DNA of 64,000 bases, from positions 1,503,819 through 1,567,818 of the forward strand of contig NW_006768774.1 in assembly GCF_000204055.1 (NCBI RefSeq). Reading direction: 5' to 3'. The translations under genes and the position numbers were made by a program. Origin of the DNA: Melampsora larici-populina 98AG31 (lineage: Eukaryota; Basidiomycota; Pucciniomycetes; Pucciniales; Melampsoraceae). The notes beneath the pieces are model-generated. The model saw nothing but the letters and a program-made list of their open reading frames with translations, did no database searches and was not told the DNA's origin. Position 1 is the stretch's first letter. Each line of letters starts with the position of its first letter. Below are positions 10,817 to 23,745 of this stretch, one piece after another.

Positions 10817-13800
10817 TCAGCGCTTTTTAGCTGGTTTCTTCTTTCTTTCTTTCCTTTCTTCTTCCTCACTATCAATCGAAACATCTGATTCACTTTCATC
10901 TCGTCGTTTCTTTTGTTTCCCATTAGCTTCACCTCCTTTTTTCTTGTTCATATCTGATCTAGCAGCAGATTTCTCTTGATCTGACCAATCTTCAGCAGAT
11001 GAACCATCACTTGCAGATGAACCAGAAGCTGTACCAGATGAACCTGACGCATCTTCGTCAAAGGCTGAACCCGAATCAGAAGCTGAGCTAGATTCTACCT
11101 CAAGATCAGACACCTCAAACGCGGACTAAAGAAGAATAATCAAATTTATGAGATTTGACCAAATTCAAAGGTAAGAAAGTAATTGAACAACATCAGGTCA
11201 GTTACTTACGTCTTCGTCTTCTTCGTCTTCTTCGTCTTCCTCATCATCAGATTGCGAGTTCAAGAAGCTCCATCCACCCTCTTTGAAAAATTCGTATGGC
11301 TAGAGAGAGAGCGCAATCAATAACATATTCACCTTTACTCCGAAACCAAAAATCACAGAGTGGTATACTTACGTCATCTGTGACTGTCTTCATGATCGCT
11401 GTCCAGTTCAAGTTGACCGGACCCTCCGAGAAGGGAATATCGCACGAGTCGATCCACTCTTTAACATTTTCCAATTGTCCGCTAGGAATTGTGTTACTGA
11501 AATAATGCAAAAGATGAAAGATATGAAAACCCTGTAGACTTTCCAAGATACTCAAATTTGGTACATACATATGAACCGGTGTCCTGGTGAAGTCTTTGAA
11601 AACAAAGACAATATCAAAGTTTTTCAGACCATACTGAATTCTTTCCAAGTGAACAACTTCAACTTCAGTTGTAGTAATGACTAGGAAAGGCGGCTCGACT
11701 AAATGAACCAAACAATCTGTTGTAGGTTGCAAGAGAACACTAGAACGGAAGGGGACACCCTGAAATGCCAATTCCCGATATGGAATCTCCACCTCAAGGC
11801 GACCATCTGATGCATCTGCGATTTTATCGGCAAACATCTTGAAGTGTTTATTTAGATCTGCACGCTTCTTCCTCTCTTCCTGTTCGGCGTCGATTTCATC
11901 TTCGTCACCACCGTTTTGTTGTCGACGTCGCTTACGGTTTCCAGTTTCGTCAAATGCAGCTTCCGATGCTTCACGATAGAATTGAACATCTTTCACTTTT
12001 TTCTTACCAATGAAAATGGGTGATTTGAGGTGAACATGTAGAATTACAATCAATTCTTGGTCACATGGCTGAAAAAACAAATGTTGCATATTATTGAACA
12101 GTATGTCTGTCATTCAATTTTCGTCAGTTACAGTTCACGCGGCTGCTTGATAACTTTTGAGACTTGAACGCGACAACGAACCTATGCGATGATCATTTCT
12201 AAGGCTCGATTGATAGCGTATACCGTTTTGATGAATTTCTACATCCCCTGCTTGCCGTTTACCGTCAAAGGATGGCCTGACTGAGATGTCCAACATCTTG
12301 ATTGGTCGCTTGGTTCGAAGTTCTATCAGTTGATCTTGGTCCACAACATCCGCCTTCTCCGCCTGATCCTTTTCTCGTTTCAGGACTGCCTTCTTCAAAT
12401 CCATGATTTGCTTATGAACCTCATTCATATGATCCTGATCTGTACTGCGATATGTCAAACCACGGATAAAGGTTGCATTGGGATCTTCGAAAGGGGTATC
12501 TTCTTTTTTGCCAGTGATTTGACCAGGTGCAATGAACATGAATCTTAGAACGGTGTATTCTCCTTCTTCCTGTTTCACAACGTTCTTGAGTGTGTTGATG
12601 TGGAATGGGACTGCAAAACCGTTGATAGGAAGAAGAAAACTTCGCTTGTTGAGCTCAACGACGATCTGGGAGTTGAAAGTGAAGAATCAATACCAAGTGT
12701 CCAAGGCTCTTGAGTTTGTAGTGAGACTGACCTTCAAACTGGCGACCGCGCTTGGTAAATCGCGTTCTCTTTGGAAACTTTCAAACCGTTTCCACTGTTT
12801 GACAACAGTTCCCTTTCCAGTGCCGTCGTCTTCAGCGTACTTGCTTAATCCATCTTCCTGACGTCGCTCAGCCAACTCCCTTTGATGAATTTTTCGCTTC
12901 ACGGTAGCCTCATTATCGATCTCTTTCCCATCATTACGCAATCGACCTTTCCGAGAGGTAGTCATGACTGCTGCACCACTCTTACGCGGTGAGCCGTGTT
13001 TTTTGGAAGAGGACGCTGGTTTGTTGTCGGTATTTCGGGACCCCGAAGCATTCGATTTGGCCGCATTTTTTGGCTTGTCATTAAAGAAGAAAGCGACCTC
13101 TGTCAACTCCTTCAACCCATCACTTAGGATGCTAGACGAATCTTCCTTGACGACTATCGTGTCGATCAGCTGTAGTGAATAGCTCTTGGACGAGTCCAAA
13201 GGATCTTCAATATTTGCGAAAGACATTGCCAAAGAGAAGATCATGTCAGATTTGAGAGTCCTAGAGCATTTTGGGTTGAGACTCAAAAATGAATCTCTGA
13301 ACTCGATTCCAATCTACTCGATACAGCAATTCAGAAAAATATCAGCGATGAATAGAAACGGACTACTCGGAAGTAAAAGTGCATTTCTTACTCCGAAACC
13401 AAATGACTTAGGCAAAGTCGACTCTAGATCTGGACGATCGGTCGAGACCTTTGCGACAATGGTACTGAAGAAGTCTTTCGCAATAACGCCTTCCTTTAAC
13501 TCTTGTAAAGCAAATTTTTGAAGCTCTCTGAGATAATTATAGTTTTCTTGTTGTGTCTAAGGAAGCACAAAAAACAAGGGAAACAATGAGAAACCAAGGC
13601 TGAAGCAAAGTCAAAGAATAAGGATTGTCTGGGCTCACAGGGTGAGGATCTATCATGATTGCTCGGGAGACATTAGAACAATATGACTTGTATCGAATAC
13701 CCAAGCTGGCTAAGATGATCCCAGTATCATGTAGTCTCTCGTCCGTAGACTGTGCCGAAGTGCGAAGGTCGTATACCCCTCCCGATTGAATGATAGGAGT

Positions 13801-14951
13801 ATAACACCAATCAGAGTACGTACTGTCGAACTATAATACAAGCGTGCATTAGCGTTGCATTCCTGATGAAGACACCCCGGCCTATGGGCAAGATGACCCA
13901 CGTCAGGTGCAAACTTTGCGCCCTTCCATATGCTTGAATCTTCAAGTTTAGTCTCGATAATGTCAGTTAGCCGTTCGTGAGTGCTGTCAGATTTGAGTAT
14001 CCAGAAGGTCAGATAAACGGTAGACAAGAGATCATACACAAATGTTTAAAATTCAGGTGGAGCTTACATTTTCTTCTCTGCTTCTATCAAATTTGTTATT
14101 TGTTGACAAAGTGCCGCCATGAGTTTTTGAGTCATCTTACATGCGACCTCTGTGTTTTGCTTTATGGACCAAATAGATATGCCCATCCAGGATTAGATTG
14201 CAGACAGAGTTTACAAGGAGGAGTTTGTAAATCAGGACAAACCATCTCTTCTGCATCCTTGGTCGCCATCAACACAGAAATTCCGGATGATATGTCATTT
14301 GCTTCCTTGACCATATGATTCTGTTTCTTTGCATTCAAGAACGAGGTCCACTCGTCCTGTGCAGGGTGAAGGTGGATCAAGATGAGGCTGAAAGCTGATT
14401 CCAAAATGGTATTTTTTTACTGACCACAAACTTTCCACCATATTTGTCCTTTGTCAAACATCCTAGCTTCTTACCATCCTGGACGGCATCTTCCATAGCT
14501 TGAATGACTTTACCCATGGCTTCCGTAGCCTGAGTGGCATCCTTTGATTTGACAAGTACGTTCACCGTGACATCTGCTCCAGGAACGTTGTTCGGGTCTT
14601 CCAGAGGTTTCAATATTTTTGCCTTGCCTTCCGAGCAGAGAAAGGTGACGTTTTCGGGCGTGATAAAGATTAAAGTCGAAGGAAATTCGTAACCCAAGAG
14701 ATATGTTTGTAACGCGCCAGTCTTTCGATACGGATTCGTTTCGTCGGCATTACCAGCAACGAGTAAAAGCCCACCCGTACTCAAAAACGGCGCAGTTTCG
14801 GCCTCGTCCTCGGTTGCGTTCTGAAGTATAGCATGATTCATCAATTGTTTGCTATTGTTGTAAAAATAGTTGTCCTTCTTACTTTCCATAAATCCAACAG
14901 AGTCCTCAGCCGCCGATGAAATACAATGGGATTTAATTTGACTTCCGACAT
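10817..14951 (-). CDS. SPT16: FACT complex subunit SPT16
   Basis: Thirteen exons read on the minus strand: 14883-14951, 14425-14820, 14243-14356, 14068-14147, 13902-13983, 13639-13830, 13392-13556, 12732-13313, 12182-12665, 11569-12106, 11373-11496, 11210-11299, 10817-11125. All join in phase and give about 1074 aa, close to the family size. SPT16 with POB3/SSRP1 forms FACT, the histone chaperone that handles H2A-H2B during transcription and replication. The N-terminal aminopeptidase-like domain ([25 protein letters not shown]) is followed by the middle domain, with the signature stretch [20 protein letters not shown], then [15 protein letters not shown] and NLNWTAIMK. The C-terminus is acidic and then Lys/Arg-rich ([11 protein letters not shown]), the expected histone-binding tail. 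The join at 14148-14242 uses the acceptor before GTCGCATGT because it keeps frame into [11 protein letters not shown]. Confidence 0.95.
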
Positions 14952-15489
14952 GATCTTCTTTGAGCTGGGGTGAGTTCAGATAGACGTGAAGGGATTTGAA
15001 CGACAAGAGACGATGGCGGCTGTTCAGAAGAGACGTGAGTTGAATTGGAAGAACGATCAAAAGTCGCGTTAGTTTAATCTCACTGTAAGTCAAAAACTCA
15101 TCTTAACTTATGCCTATGTACTTGAGCTTAACTCAAACAATTTGTCAATTTCAAATTTCCTGCCACTTGATCAGATCCTTCAATGGCCTCTGCCTTTGAC
15201 AATTAACAGGTACAAAGATCACCAACAAGCCACCAAACAAATGTGTCCCTTTGTGTAGCAGAAAACACCAATTGCATATCAATCATTGAAATTTCCAAAT
15301 TGAATGTAAGTCTTCTATCTTATTTGCCATCTCAGACCTGAGATCCCTTATAAGTTTAGAAACATGTGAAAAAGGTAAAGACTTTCTGACATTAGAGTTA
15401 TTCTCTGTAATTTGGCGTAGGGAAGTAACAGCTAGCTAACCAGTTGACCCTTGTCAAGGGGTTTAAGGTTAAAACCCTTACATCAACTC
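14952..15489. other. SPT16 upstream region
   Basis: No gene recognised. It presumably includes the SPT16 promoter and ends at the TTA target duplication of the Harbinger-like element. Confidence 0.45.
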
Positions 15490-15492
15490 TTA

Positions 15493-16386
15493 GGGCCCGT
15501 TCGGTCCCGCTGATCAGATACTATCTGATGAAATTTCACACCAAAAGTGTTACATACTGTCAGATAGTATCTCGGTCCAATCTCGACCAAAAAGTGAAAA
15601 CCAGATCGATGTTCGGTTCCAGTATTTGGGGTCAATATCTGATCAACAAGATCAAGATATTTGACCAGATAGAGATAGAGCCTTGAGGCTGTATCTCGGC
15701 CCTCTATCTCTATCTGCCCCTCCCTCATCGTCGTTGATCATCCACTTCTCTCTCCACATCTCATTATCAACACATACCCTTTTCATGTCGCCTCTTGATA
15801 GCTTTCAATCCTTTGCTCAGCTTTGTCATGACCTGGCGACTTATTCAACCATTTCTCTCCTTGTTTTTTCTTTTTTGTTTCTTTTGTCTCTTTTTCTTTT
15901 CTTTTCTTTATTTGTTTTGTTTTGTTCGTTTCCGTTTGTTTTGTTTGTTTCCGCTTTTTTCCTCTTGTTTTCCTATTCTTTTTTTCTTTATTCATGTTCT
16001 TGATACCCCTCTATTCCACAGCCTGGATCATGTATGTGTCTCCAAACAAACAATTAATTGATATTATTACTTGTGTTATTATCACACTCGTTGCACGAGT
16101 TCCCTACAATGAGGTTTTGTTGAAGCGAGAGAACGATGAAGGTCATGGATGACCATTTTAGAGGTTTGGATGAGATAGAGAGCAAAGATGCAGCTTGGAG
16201 ATTGTTGTTACCGAACAGCAATATGATCTTGAAGGGGTCAACAGACACCTGTTGACCTTTTTCAGATTGCTGTTCGGTAGTTTTCATCCCTGAGATACCA
16301 AAATCACGATGTGCCCCTCGAGATAGGGGCAAATCGAAATTTGGCTTTCAGGTCAGATAATATCTGAAAAGGGACCGAACGGGCCC
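15493..16386. mobile_element. 894-bp Harbinger/Tourist-like non-autonomous element
   Basis: The 16-bp termini GGGCCCGTTCGGTCCC are exact inverted repeats. They are flanked on both sides by TTA (15490-15492 and 16387-16389), the 3-bp target duplication typical of the PIF/Harbinger superfamily. Subterminal palindromic CAGATANTATCTGA motifs occur at both ends. The interior contains a long pyrimidine-rich tract (about 15840-15990) and no transposase-like frame, so the element depends on a transposase encoded elsewhere. Confidence 0.85.
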
Positions 16387-19169
16387 TTAGAGTGACTGCA
16401 TCTCTTGTGTTCAACTTTCAATACACATCAAATATCTGTAAGTTATATTCAGTTCGAATTTCTTTTGGAATTGGAAACTTGAATGTGATGCAGAATTCCA
16501 AATAGATTGTAAGAATTGCACACATGGAACTGGGTAGAACTTGAAGTAATCATTGAAGGTTATAATATACTTGACCCCCAAGAAAGTAAGTTCACATACT
16601 TTTCATGGAGATAGTATACCTTAAAAGTATATAATATTCTACAAACAAAGCTTGTGAAGCCTCAAGGATATATGAGGAGGACTGCAAGGAGTAAAAGAGG
16701 AAGATCTCACACTAGTTCCTTTGTATCATTCAGTTCTTGCCCATAAATCCATAGGCCTCCATTGTGATATCAGAGGTGAAACTTTACTGTATACTTGCTC
16801 TTTGGATTCAGATACTACTTTCATTGGGTTCAAGGATCAGTCAGTAGAGATGAAAACTGTTATTATTCATATGCTTCCAAGGCCTGTTGTTGTGATGCAT
16901 GAATAGCAAATAAATCTATCATAATATTCATTGCACATATTTCTTCACACAAAATTATGAGGTGATAATTCTTCCAACCTCAAGGTAAGACCCAGACACA
17001 TATGAATATCCAAAGGAGCAAGCCTGGATCACAGTGCTGGCCAGCACAGAAAACATCAACATGATCTGTGTAGCTTGGGGTTTGGGGGGCAGTGTGGGTA
17101 ACTTTGATGTAAGCAGGGGCAAGAATCTACCAGGTTATGGTAGCTGAAATTGGAGTTTTCTCTGGCACTGTTTCATGGTGTTTCAAGCTAAATAAAAAAA
17201 GCTTTCATGGAGCTTTGATGAAGCCAGTAGCAGCCTCTGTTCTACCAGAGCCCAGTAGATGGGGGCTGTGCTTGAGTATTGGAGTTTCCATTCAAATAAA
17301 TGGCAACACATGCACTACTTGCCATATTGCAAGACACTTATTGAGTGTTTTGTTGGTGAAGGCTGGTGCTGAGGTTACATCTACCATGAAGAATGGTGAT
17401 TATTTCTGAAAGCTTGAGCACATAGCTTGGAAAAAACGGGAGGGAGCTTGGCTCTGGCCATAATTGCTTGCTGGTGGAAAGGACAGCCAGCTCCAGACTT
17501 ACCAGGCTGGTTGTGACCATTGTGATGTGCCTTAAGGTTTTGCACCATTGACAAGTATGTGAGAGAAGTGGTCCATCCTTAGGCTAAAGATTTAGTTCAA
17601 CAATCATCTATTAGCATATGTATTCATGGTTCATGATTTGATAGTTGATGAAAAATAAGAAATAGAAGAAACAAGATAAAGATGACTTTCATCTTTTCAT
17701 CTTCACAATGAAAGCTGTGCTGATCCCTTGTTCTCTTTTGGATCCCAGTGTTCTTGTCATCAGAATCCTGTACAAAGTCCACCAAAGGAGGTCCAAAGCA
17801 ATACTATGCATCAGTTTGATCAAGAGCAACAGATTAGTACAGAGCTGTTGTTTAGAGATACATCATTGTCATTTTCACCTACCACAACACTTGCTTGAAT
17901 TTGTGAGGGCCTTCAAGGAACCAGGTGTGAAATGGATAAGTTATTTATCTCTTTTGAGTCAGATCCTTGGCTGTTCACAGGAAACAAAGCAATATTTTGG
18001 AAGACTGATTACATTGACTGCTATTTCTGAGCCAAAACACAGATAAAATGTAAAAATAAGCCCAAAATAATGCATTTTGGCTCATCAACTGTCACCCCTG
18101 TCTTCCTGTTGTTGGAGGTCCTAGTGACCTAGTATCAAGTATAAACTAGAAAATTGATGTTTGAAATCAAAATGAGATAAACAAAACAAAATACCAAAGA
18201 CAAACAAGTAAGATCCATTCACTGTGGATGATGGAATTGTGACTGTCTCTGATTGGCCACAAGCTAGTTCAAGTATTGATTCATTGCCTTGTAGGAGGCA
18301 AATCTTTCTTGGTGTTGGTAGATGTGCACATCTGTGACATCCCTGATTGATTTGAACAAGTTGAAGGTCTCAGGAGCTTTTCAACAGTCCAAACCAGGGG
18401 TGATCATCCCAGGAGCTTCCCTGGCTTGTGTGGCGAGTTGAGAAGATCAAAAAGGTGGATCAGAAGCAGTTGGGGGAGCAGATTATCATTGATATTGTAT
18501 CCAGATGTCAGGAAAGAATCCACGGTGGTTTGTTTGATCAATATGTTAGTCTGTGTATAGGATTTGTGAAAATTCAAAAAACGTAATCAAAAAATGTAAT
18601 AGATTAGTGATAAGTGAAAGAAGATTGGAATTGGATGGTTACTTTAGAGTTTTTTATTGGAGTAAATGTAAGATAAGGAACCAGATAGTTAGCAGCTATA
18701 AGTCACTGCATGCAGTTGATGAAGTTAGAGAGAATGGGGGGTGCTTACCTTTATACCACAAACCCAGGATTGGTATTCCAAAGGCCACCATGTGTTTGCC
18801 TTTTTCCTCAATGATAGTCACTTCTTTCCATAAGGTGATGCTTGGAGATATGAGTAATGGAATGAAAATGGTGCTAATGAGGTTCTATCAAGAAGTTTCA
18901 AAAAGGCCTCCATCTGATTGAGATTGATTGACATTGATAGGCAGTGGTGGGGTGAGTTGGGTTGGCTGAATGGTGGCTGACAAGTGGTCAACTTCACCCC
19001 TCTCCTGACCTAACAAAGTCTATCTCAGGAAGCAAGCCTGCAAGAGAGGGACAATGGTTAATCCACAAAATTTGGCCTGTGAGCAGGAATCATTTGGCTG
19101 GGGAGTTTTTTACCTGGCCATGATTTTTAAACCATCAACTGAACAGTATTTGGACCAAAGGGTCCAGGC

Positions 19170-19408
19170 CACCCGCTCAACCTGCGTACATTCATGTATC
19201 TAACTGTGTATTTTATGCAATGATTGCCAAGCAATGAAAGGCTGAAGTTTGCAAAAAAAACTCTGAGAAAGCTGTTTGACCTGTCAAAAGCTTGCACCAG
19301 GCAAGCTAAAAAGTTACACATAAACCCACTTTTCAAGTCCTTCTGTAGTGCTTTCCTGACACCAAGAGAAAGATTCCAAAGAACCAGTATGTGTAGGTTG
19401 AGCGGGTG
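19170..19408. repeat. Short inverted-repeat element, 14-bp perfect ends
   Basis: CACCCGCTCAACCT at 19170-19183 and its exact reverse complement at 19395-19408 enclose 211 bp with no coding capacity. Similarity continues weakly outside the 14 bp. The target duplication is not clear. Probably a MITE or a MITE remnant. Confidence 0.5.
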
Positions 19409-20412
19409 CACAGGAGTCTTCCTCATTACTGTTTATTTGTAGGGTAAGAAGACATGGTGGGTTGAAAAAATCCCCAACCACAAGTTTCTTGCTCACATAC
19501 CATCTTGTGGATAACCAATAAGTCCATCTTTTACAGGATTGCTTGCTTAGGTTAGACTCCTTTCATGCAATCAATTAAGCTCAACCATCTGAAGATTCTT
19601 GACCAACTCTGGCATAAGTACTTAACACTCAAGCCTAAACCAAACAGACTAATGATGACTGTCTTGACTGATATTATTGTATTCCTAAATTCAGGACATT
19701 TGAAAGGTCACAATACAGTCAAATTATAAATGACACTTGTGCATGCAATACTTCAACAATATTCATTAACATATTCCAAAGCCAGAGATTATGTCAATTT
19801 TGAACAATCACGCAATGATACATTAAGGAATAGATATGAATATGAATAACTTGTGTGAGAAATCATTTATCTTACAGAACATGGGTATCTATGGCCTTCT
19901 AAGATTTCCCTTCACCCTTTCTTGGGTGAGACCATTGCTAATATGGATAGCATCAAATATTCACTTGATTCTATGATGAGGGCTGACATAGACAGTGGAA
20001 GATGGGATACCACCAAACCTCAAGAGCTGATTATAAATCAAGAAAACTCCATAACCTCTCTATTACACCACCTTTCTTTTCACCATGAGGGCTTTGAGCC
20101 ATACCTAGAAGATGTGGTGGAGTGGAACAGTCAGTCACTGACAACAAGTCATCTTGAGTGCTAGATTCCCTGGCTATGCTGAGAATTTAACCTAACTCAA
20201 CCACACATAAATTTACTCTCATAGGTAGCACTCAACAGGCTTCCCTAAAGATTCCAAAATTAACTTTGATTGGCCAGAGATGTCACATTTGTCTGGATGA
20301 AATATGTCTAGAAGAGGTCATCCTATTGGAAGTTCCTATGGAGGAACAACACTGATTGGGCACGAGCAGGCACAAAAGTTATCTAGAACCAAAGTGAATT
20401 TCGAAAACTAGG

Positions 20413-20627
20413 CCTAGTTCATAAAGAACATCAGATCACAACAACCCTGATAACATGAATAGAAACTGAAGAAGCTGAAGAAACCGATAAAGAGAAAAAG
20501 AGAAGAGGAAAGGAAACCCATACCTAGTTCATAAAGAACATCAGATCACAACAACCCTGATAACATGAATAGAAACTGAAGAAGCTGAAGAAACCGATAA
20601 AGAGAAAAAGAGAAGAGGAAAGGAAAC
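20413..20627. repeat. Perfect 105-bp direct duplication
   Basis: Copies at 20413-20517 and 20523-20627 are identical and are separated by CCATA. Each copy ends in a purine-rich AAAGAGAAAAAGAGAAGAGG tract. Perfect identity in otherwise decayed DNA implies a recent duplication. Confidence 0.9.
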
Positions 20628-21239
20628 AAGGGTAGTCTAGACTCTAATTGTATCTACTGTACTGTATAGTATGTGACATGTGTGTTTGTAAGTGTGACAC
20701 CTTACACCTATATTAATTACACCATGATACAGATAATAAAGCTCACACAGATTGCATCAATGTGAGTCCAAGGATATCTGGGCAGCTTGCACCTTGAATT
20801 ATCTTCCCCACTATCTATCTTGCACAAATTTGAAAAACAGAGGATGATCAAGATCAAACCAGAATACTAAGGTTTCCTCACTTGTAGACAGTCAATAGCT
20901 CTGGAAATCAAACAGGCAAATGCACCAACAACTGAGCTGGGGAGTAGAATGGATTGAGAAATCAAAGTGCAATGTATTTTTAATATCCTTTCTTAAAACA
21001 AACAAGAATCATTTGTGTGGTGGAATCCCACCTTTCCACATTGTTTCAAAGCAAGACAAAATAAAACTGAACAAGGATTATCCTCTGTTGTGTGGTGACA
21101 TCCTCCTCCTCTGTGGTTCCTCTTTTTATTGTCCTACTGTAGGATTTTTGATTGTCTACTAAGATATCATGTTGGTTTAGAATGCACTTATCTCTTTTTT
21201 GGTGTGGTGGCACCTGTAGCTCCTGTAGTACATTTTGCT

Positions 21240-21329
21240 TTGGCCAGCTGCGCTACAAGGGTCCAATTTCCTCTCTTGTGTTTAAGCCTTGTGCTTTAGT
21301 GTGGCAGGTGGTGAAGCGTAGCTGGCCAA
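21240..21329. repeat. 90-bp foldback sequence
   Basis: TTGGCCAGCTGCGCT (21240-21254) pairs with AGCGTAGCTGGCCAA (21315-21329) with a single mismatch. It could be a tiny MITE or a transcript hairpin; no coding frame is involved. Confidence 0.45.
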
Positions 21330-22223
21330 GGGTTGCAGCAACTGAAAGACATCCATTATCTATTACAAGCAGCATAGTATTTTCAAACACATATTCACAT
21401 TTCTTGACAATTCAAACACACTCTACAATATTCTTTATCTCTCTTTACCAATACAGGCCTGGTTCCTTAGTGATCTTGGTACTGAGTCTTTACCCACTAT
21501 CTTGAATTCACACCTTCATTGGTGTTTCCCATCCACTCCAATAATTGGTACTGTGTAGATATCCTTGCAAAACCAATGACATCCTTTTAAAAGCACTGCT
21601 GATTTTCATCTCTCAAAAATACCCTACCCATCTTCATAATCAAGACTCTAGCCCTAAAGGAGACATGATATGTTCACGGAGAAATTCAAATACCATCATC
21701 TTTAGGCTCATCTCTGTCAAGATATTAGAGAATTACAATAATGTGTACTTGGCAGTATGATATATGATGAAAGCCTTCAATTCATCTGATCCCATCAAAC
21801 TCATCAAAAGTCAATTCAGTGTGGTATGTCTGATCCATTCTTTGTTTAAAACTTTTTACTTGAAGTGCTAATTGTTATGGCAAAAGGTTGATCTTGAGAA
21901 AATAATAATTGGGGAAGAGATCCGCTCAAGCCCCTCAGATATGAGGCGTACTTGTGGTTGTCTTGGGCAGTCTCAATGTAGAGTTCTGTGATAAACATTG
22001 TGTGTAACCCTAGATTTTTTCAAGACACCACTCAAGTTGAACCATTGCTAGCAGAGTCACATTTTATCCAGGGCTTTGGATGTGTTGTGAACTGGTCACA
22101 ACTACACAATTGTTTATGTTGCTTTGATCACATGCTAGCAGTGAAACTCCAGACTTCCATTTTGAATATACAGATTCTTTGCATACCAGTCTGAGCCCGA
22201 GCATTTCCCAAACAAGGGGTGAT

Positions 22224-23745
22224 TTACAAAAAGATGAAGTAGAGATACAAATGAATCGAAAATGTTGATGATTGATAAGAAATGTTGATGTTGCAATACT
22301 CAAAGTGAAAACAAAAAACATACTCATCGTGTATAAAATTGTGAGGGAAGTGTTTCTGAGCAAAGGAATCAATGTCTTGTAAAAAAACAGCCGGGATTGA
22401 GTTTGGTTCAAGAAGATCAAGCTCTTGCAGGTATGATCTTACGAATGCTACGATTATAATGTGGACCGTGCAGGGGAAAGTAATCAGTTGCGATTTCTTG
22501 TTATTCAAAAAGATTATCTTGCGAGAAAGACTGACCTTGTGCGAGCAAGCAAGCCAACAACAGCAACAATTGATGCGCACGCAAGAATATATCGCTCGTT
22601 TACCGACGAGACCATTATAAGCCCTAATATGCGGACATATCACTATCAGTATTCAAGTCAGACTATCAGAAACATACGGCTTTGAAACTTACAATCACTT
22701 TGGGTCGCTGTTAAAAAGGTGAGAGCGATAAGGATCATTAAAAGATATCCAGATGCCCTGTACATGTACGTTTAAACAAGATTTGTTAGCACGTGTTATC
22801 AAGAGAAAGGGATTGAAGGGTACAAGTTCCTACCGATGATATTTCCACAGACTTCTTGCCGTACTTTCGCCCAAGATCAATTTCCTACTCCATTCGAAAC
22901 CAATCAGCCCACCAAAGGAAGATTGAATGACGAGTACGCATGCTGTGATGAAACCTAGGAGGCCATGCCAAGAGGTGAAATGGGGAGCTATGGAAAGATA
23001 TAGTTAAGATCGATAAGTCAATGGTCAGCTTTCAAAAATTGGAATGGTTTCGCCTGTCCGTATAGAACACCAATGTGACGGTGATAGTGACGATGCTTAG
23101 AATGTGCCATGTACCATTATGAAGTGATTTGTTGATGATCATGATGACCGTGCCGGCAGCGATTGCTACGGTTCCAGTGATTTGAAAGACCTCATGCACA
23201 CTCAAGCCTGCACGCTTCTGAGCGGGAGTCTTGGTGGGCTGTAAGACCAAGATGCCTGAAACCATATGACCCGACAAGGTTAGAGTTTCGCTGTTCGAGG
23301 TTTAGATTCGGCTCTTCAGCGCAATAGATGAAGGCTCACCTTGGTAGAAAGCGAGAATAGCAAAAGATTGAAGCAACGGATGGAATGTGAACAATCCGGC
23401 GGGGTGAGTCAAAACCACCTTCCAGATTCCAATAAACCATATCAAAATTCCAGCCTGTCAAAATCTATCGTCAGTTAATGATGTTCATCAGGCACATAAG
23501 GATCCGTGGGATCTCACTTCAGCTACCCACAGCATTCCTGCGACTGGACCGTATTGACGATGAGCGACGATAAGCGACTTTGAGTCCCAAGCTGGCACGT
23601 CGGTTGGGTCAAGGTTAGGTGAATTGATAGCTTGAGGTAAGAGACGAGATTGCTCGTCGGGATCTGAATTCAAGATAGGTGAATCAGGCATTCTGGGGTA
23701 TGATGGCAAGTGGAAAGGTGAGGGAATGAGGAATTGAGGAAACAC
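22224..23745 (-). CDS. Cytochrome b561-domain membrane protein
   Basis: Seven exons close in phase: 23518-23745, 23340-23454, 23115-23255, 22834-22987, 22693-22757, 22536-22623, 22224-22437, about 334 aa. The core matches eukaryotic cytochrome b561, a six-helix membrane protein that carries two haems and moves electrons across a membrane, usually from ascorbate or a similar donor to ferric iron. Candidate haem histidines lie in FTFHPLLQS, LSVHEVFQ and TSWHGLLG, with the conserved KRAGLSVHE loop between helices. Helix 6 is YILACASIVAVVGLLARTR. No DOMON domain precedes the core, only a hydrophilic N-terminal tail; an alternative start at 23691 would shorten it by 18 residues. The last exon is the least certain, because its C-terminal ~25 residues look like translated 3' UTR. 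Confidence 0.85.

Larger units (their letters stand above)
16390..22223. other. Long AT-rich region without recognisable genes
   Basis: Almost 6 kb in which no reading frame has conserved motifs or splice-linked continuity. It holds a 239-bp inverted-repeat element (19170-19408), a 105-bp perfect direct duplication (20413-20627) and a 90-bp foldback (21240-21329). It probably consists of decayed transposon DNA. Confidence 0.5.
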
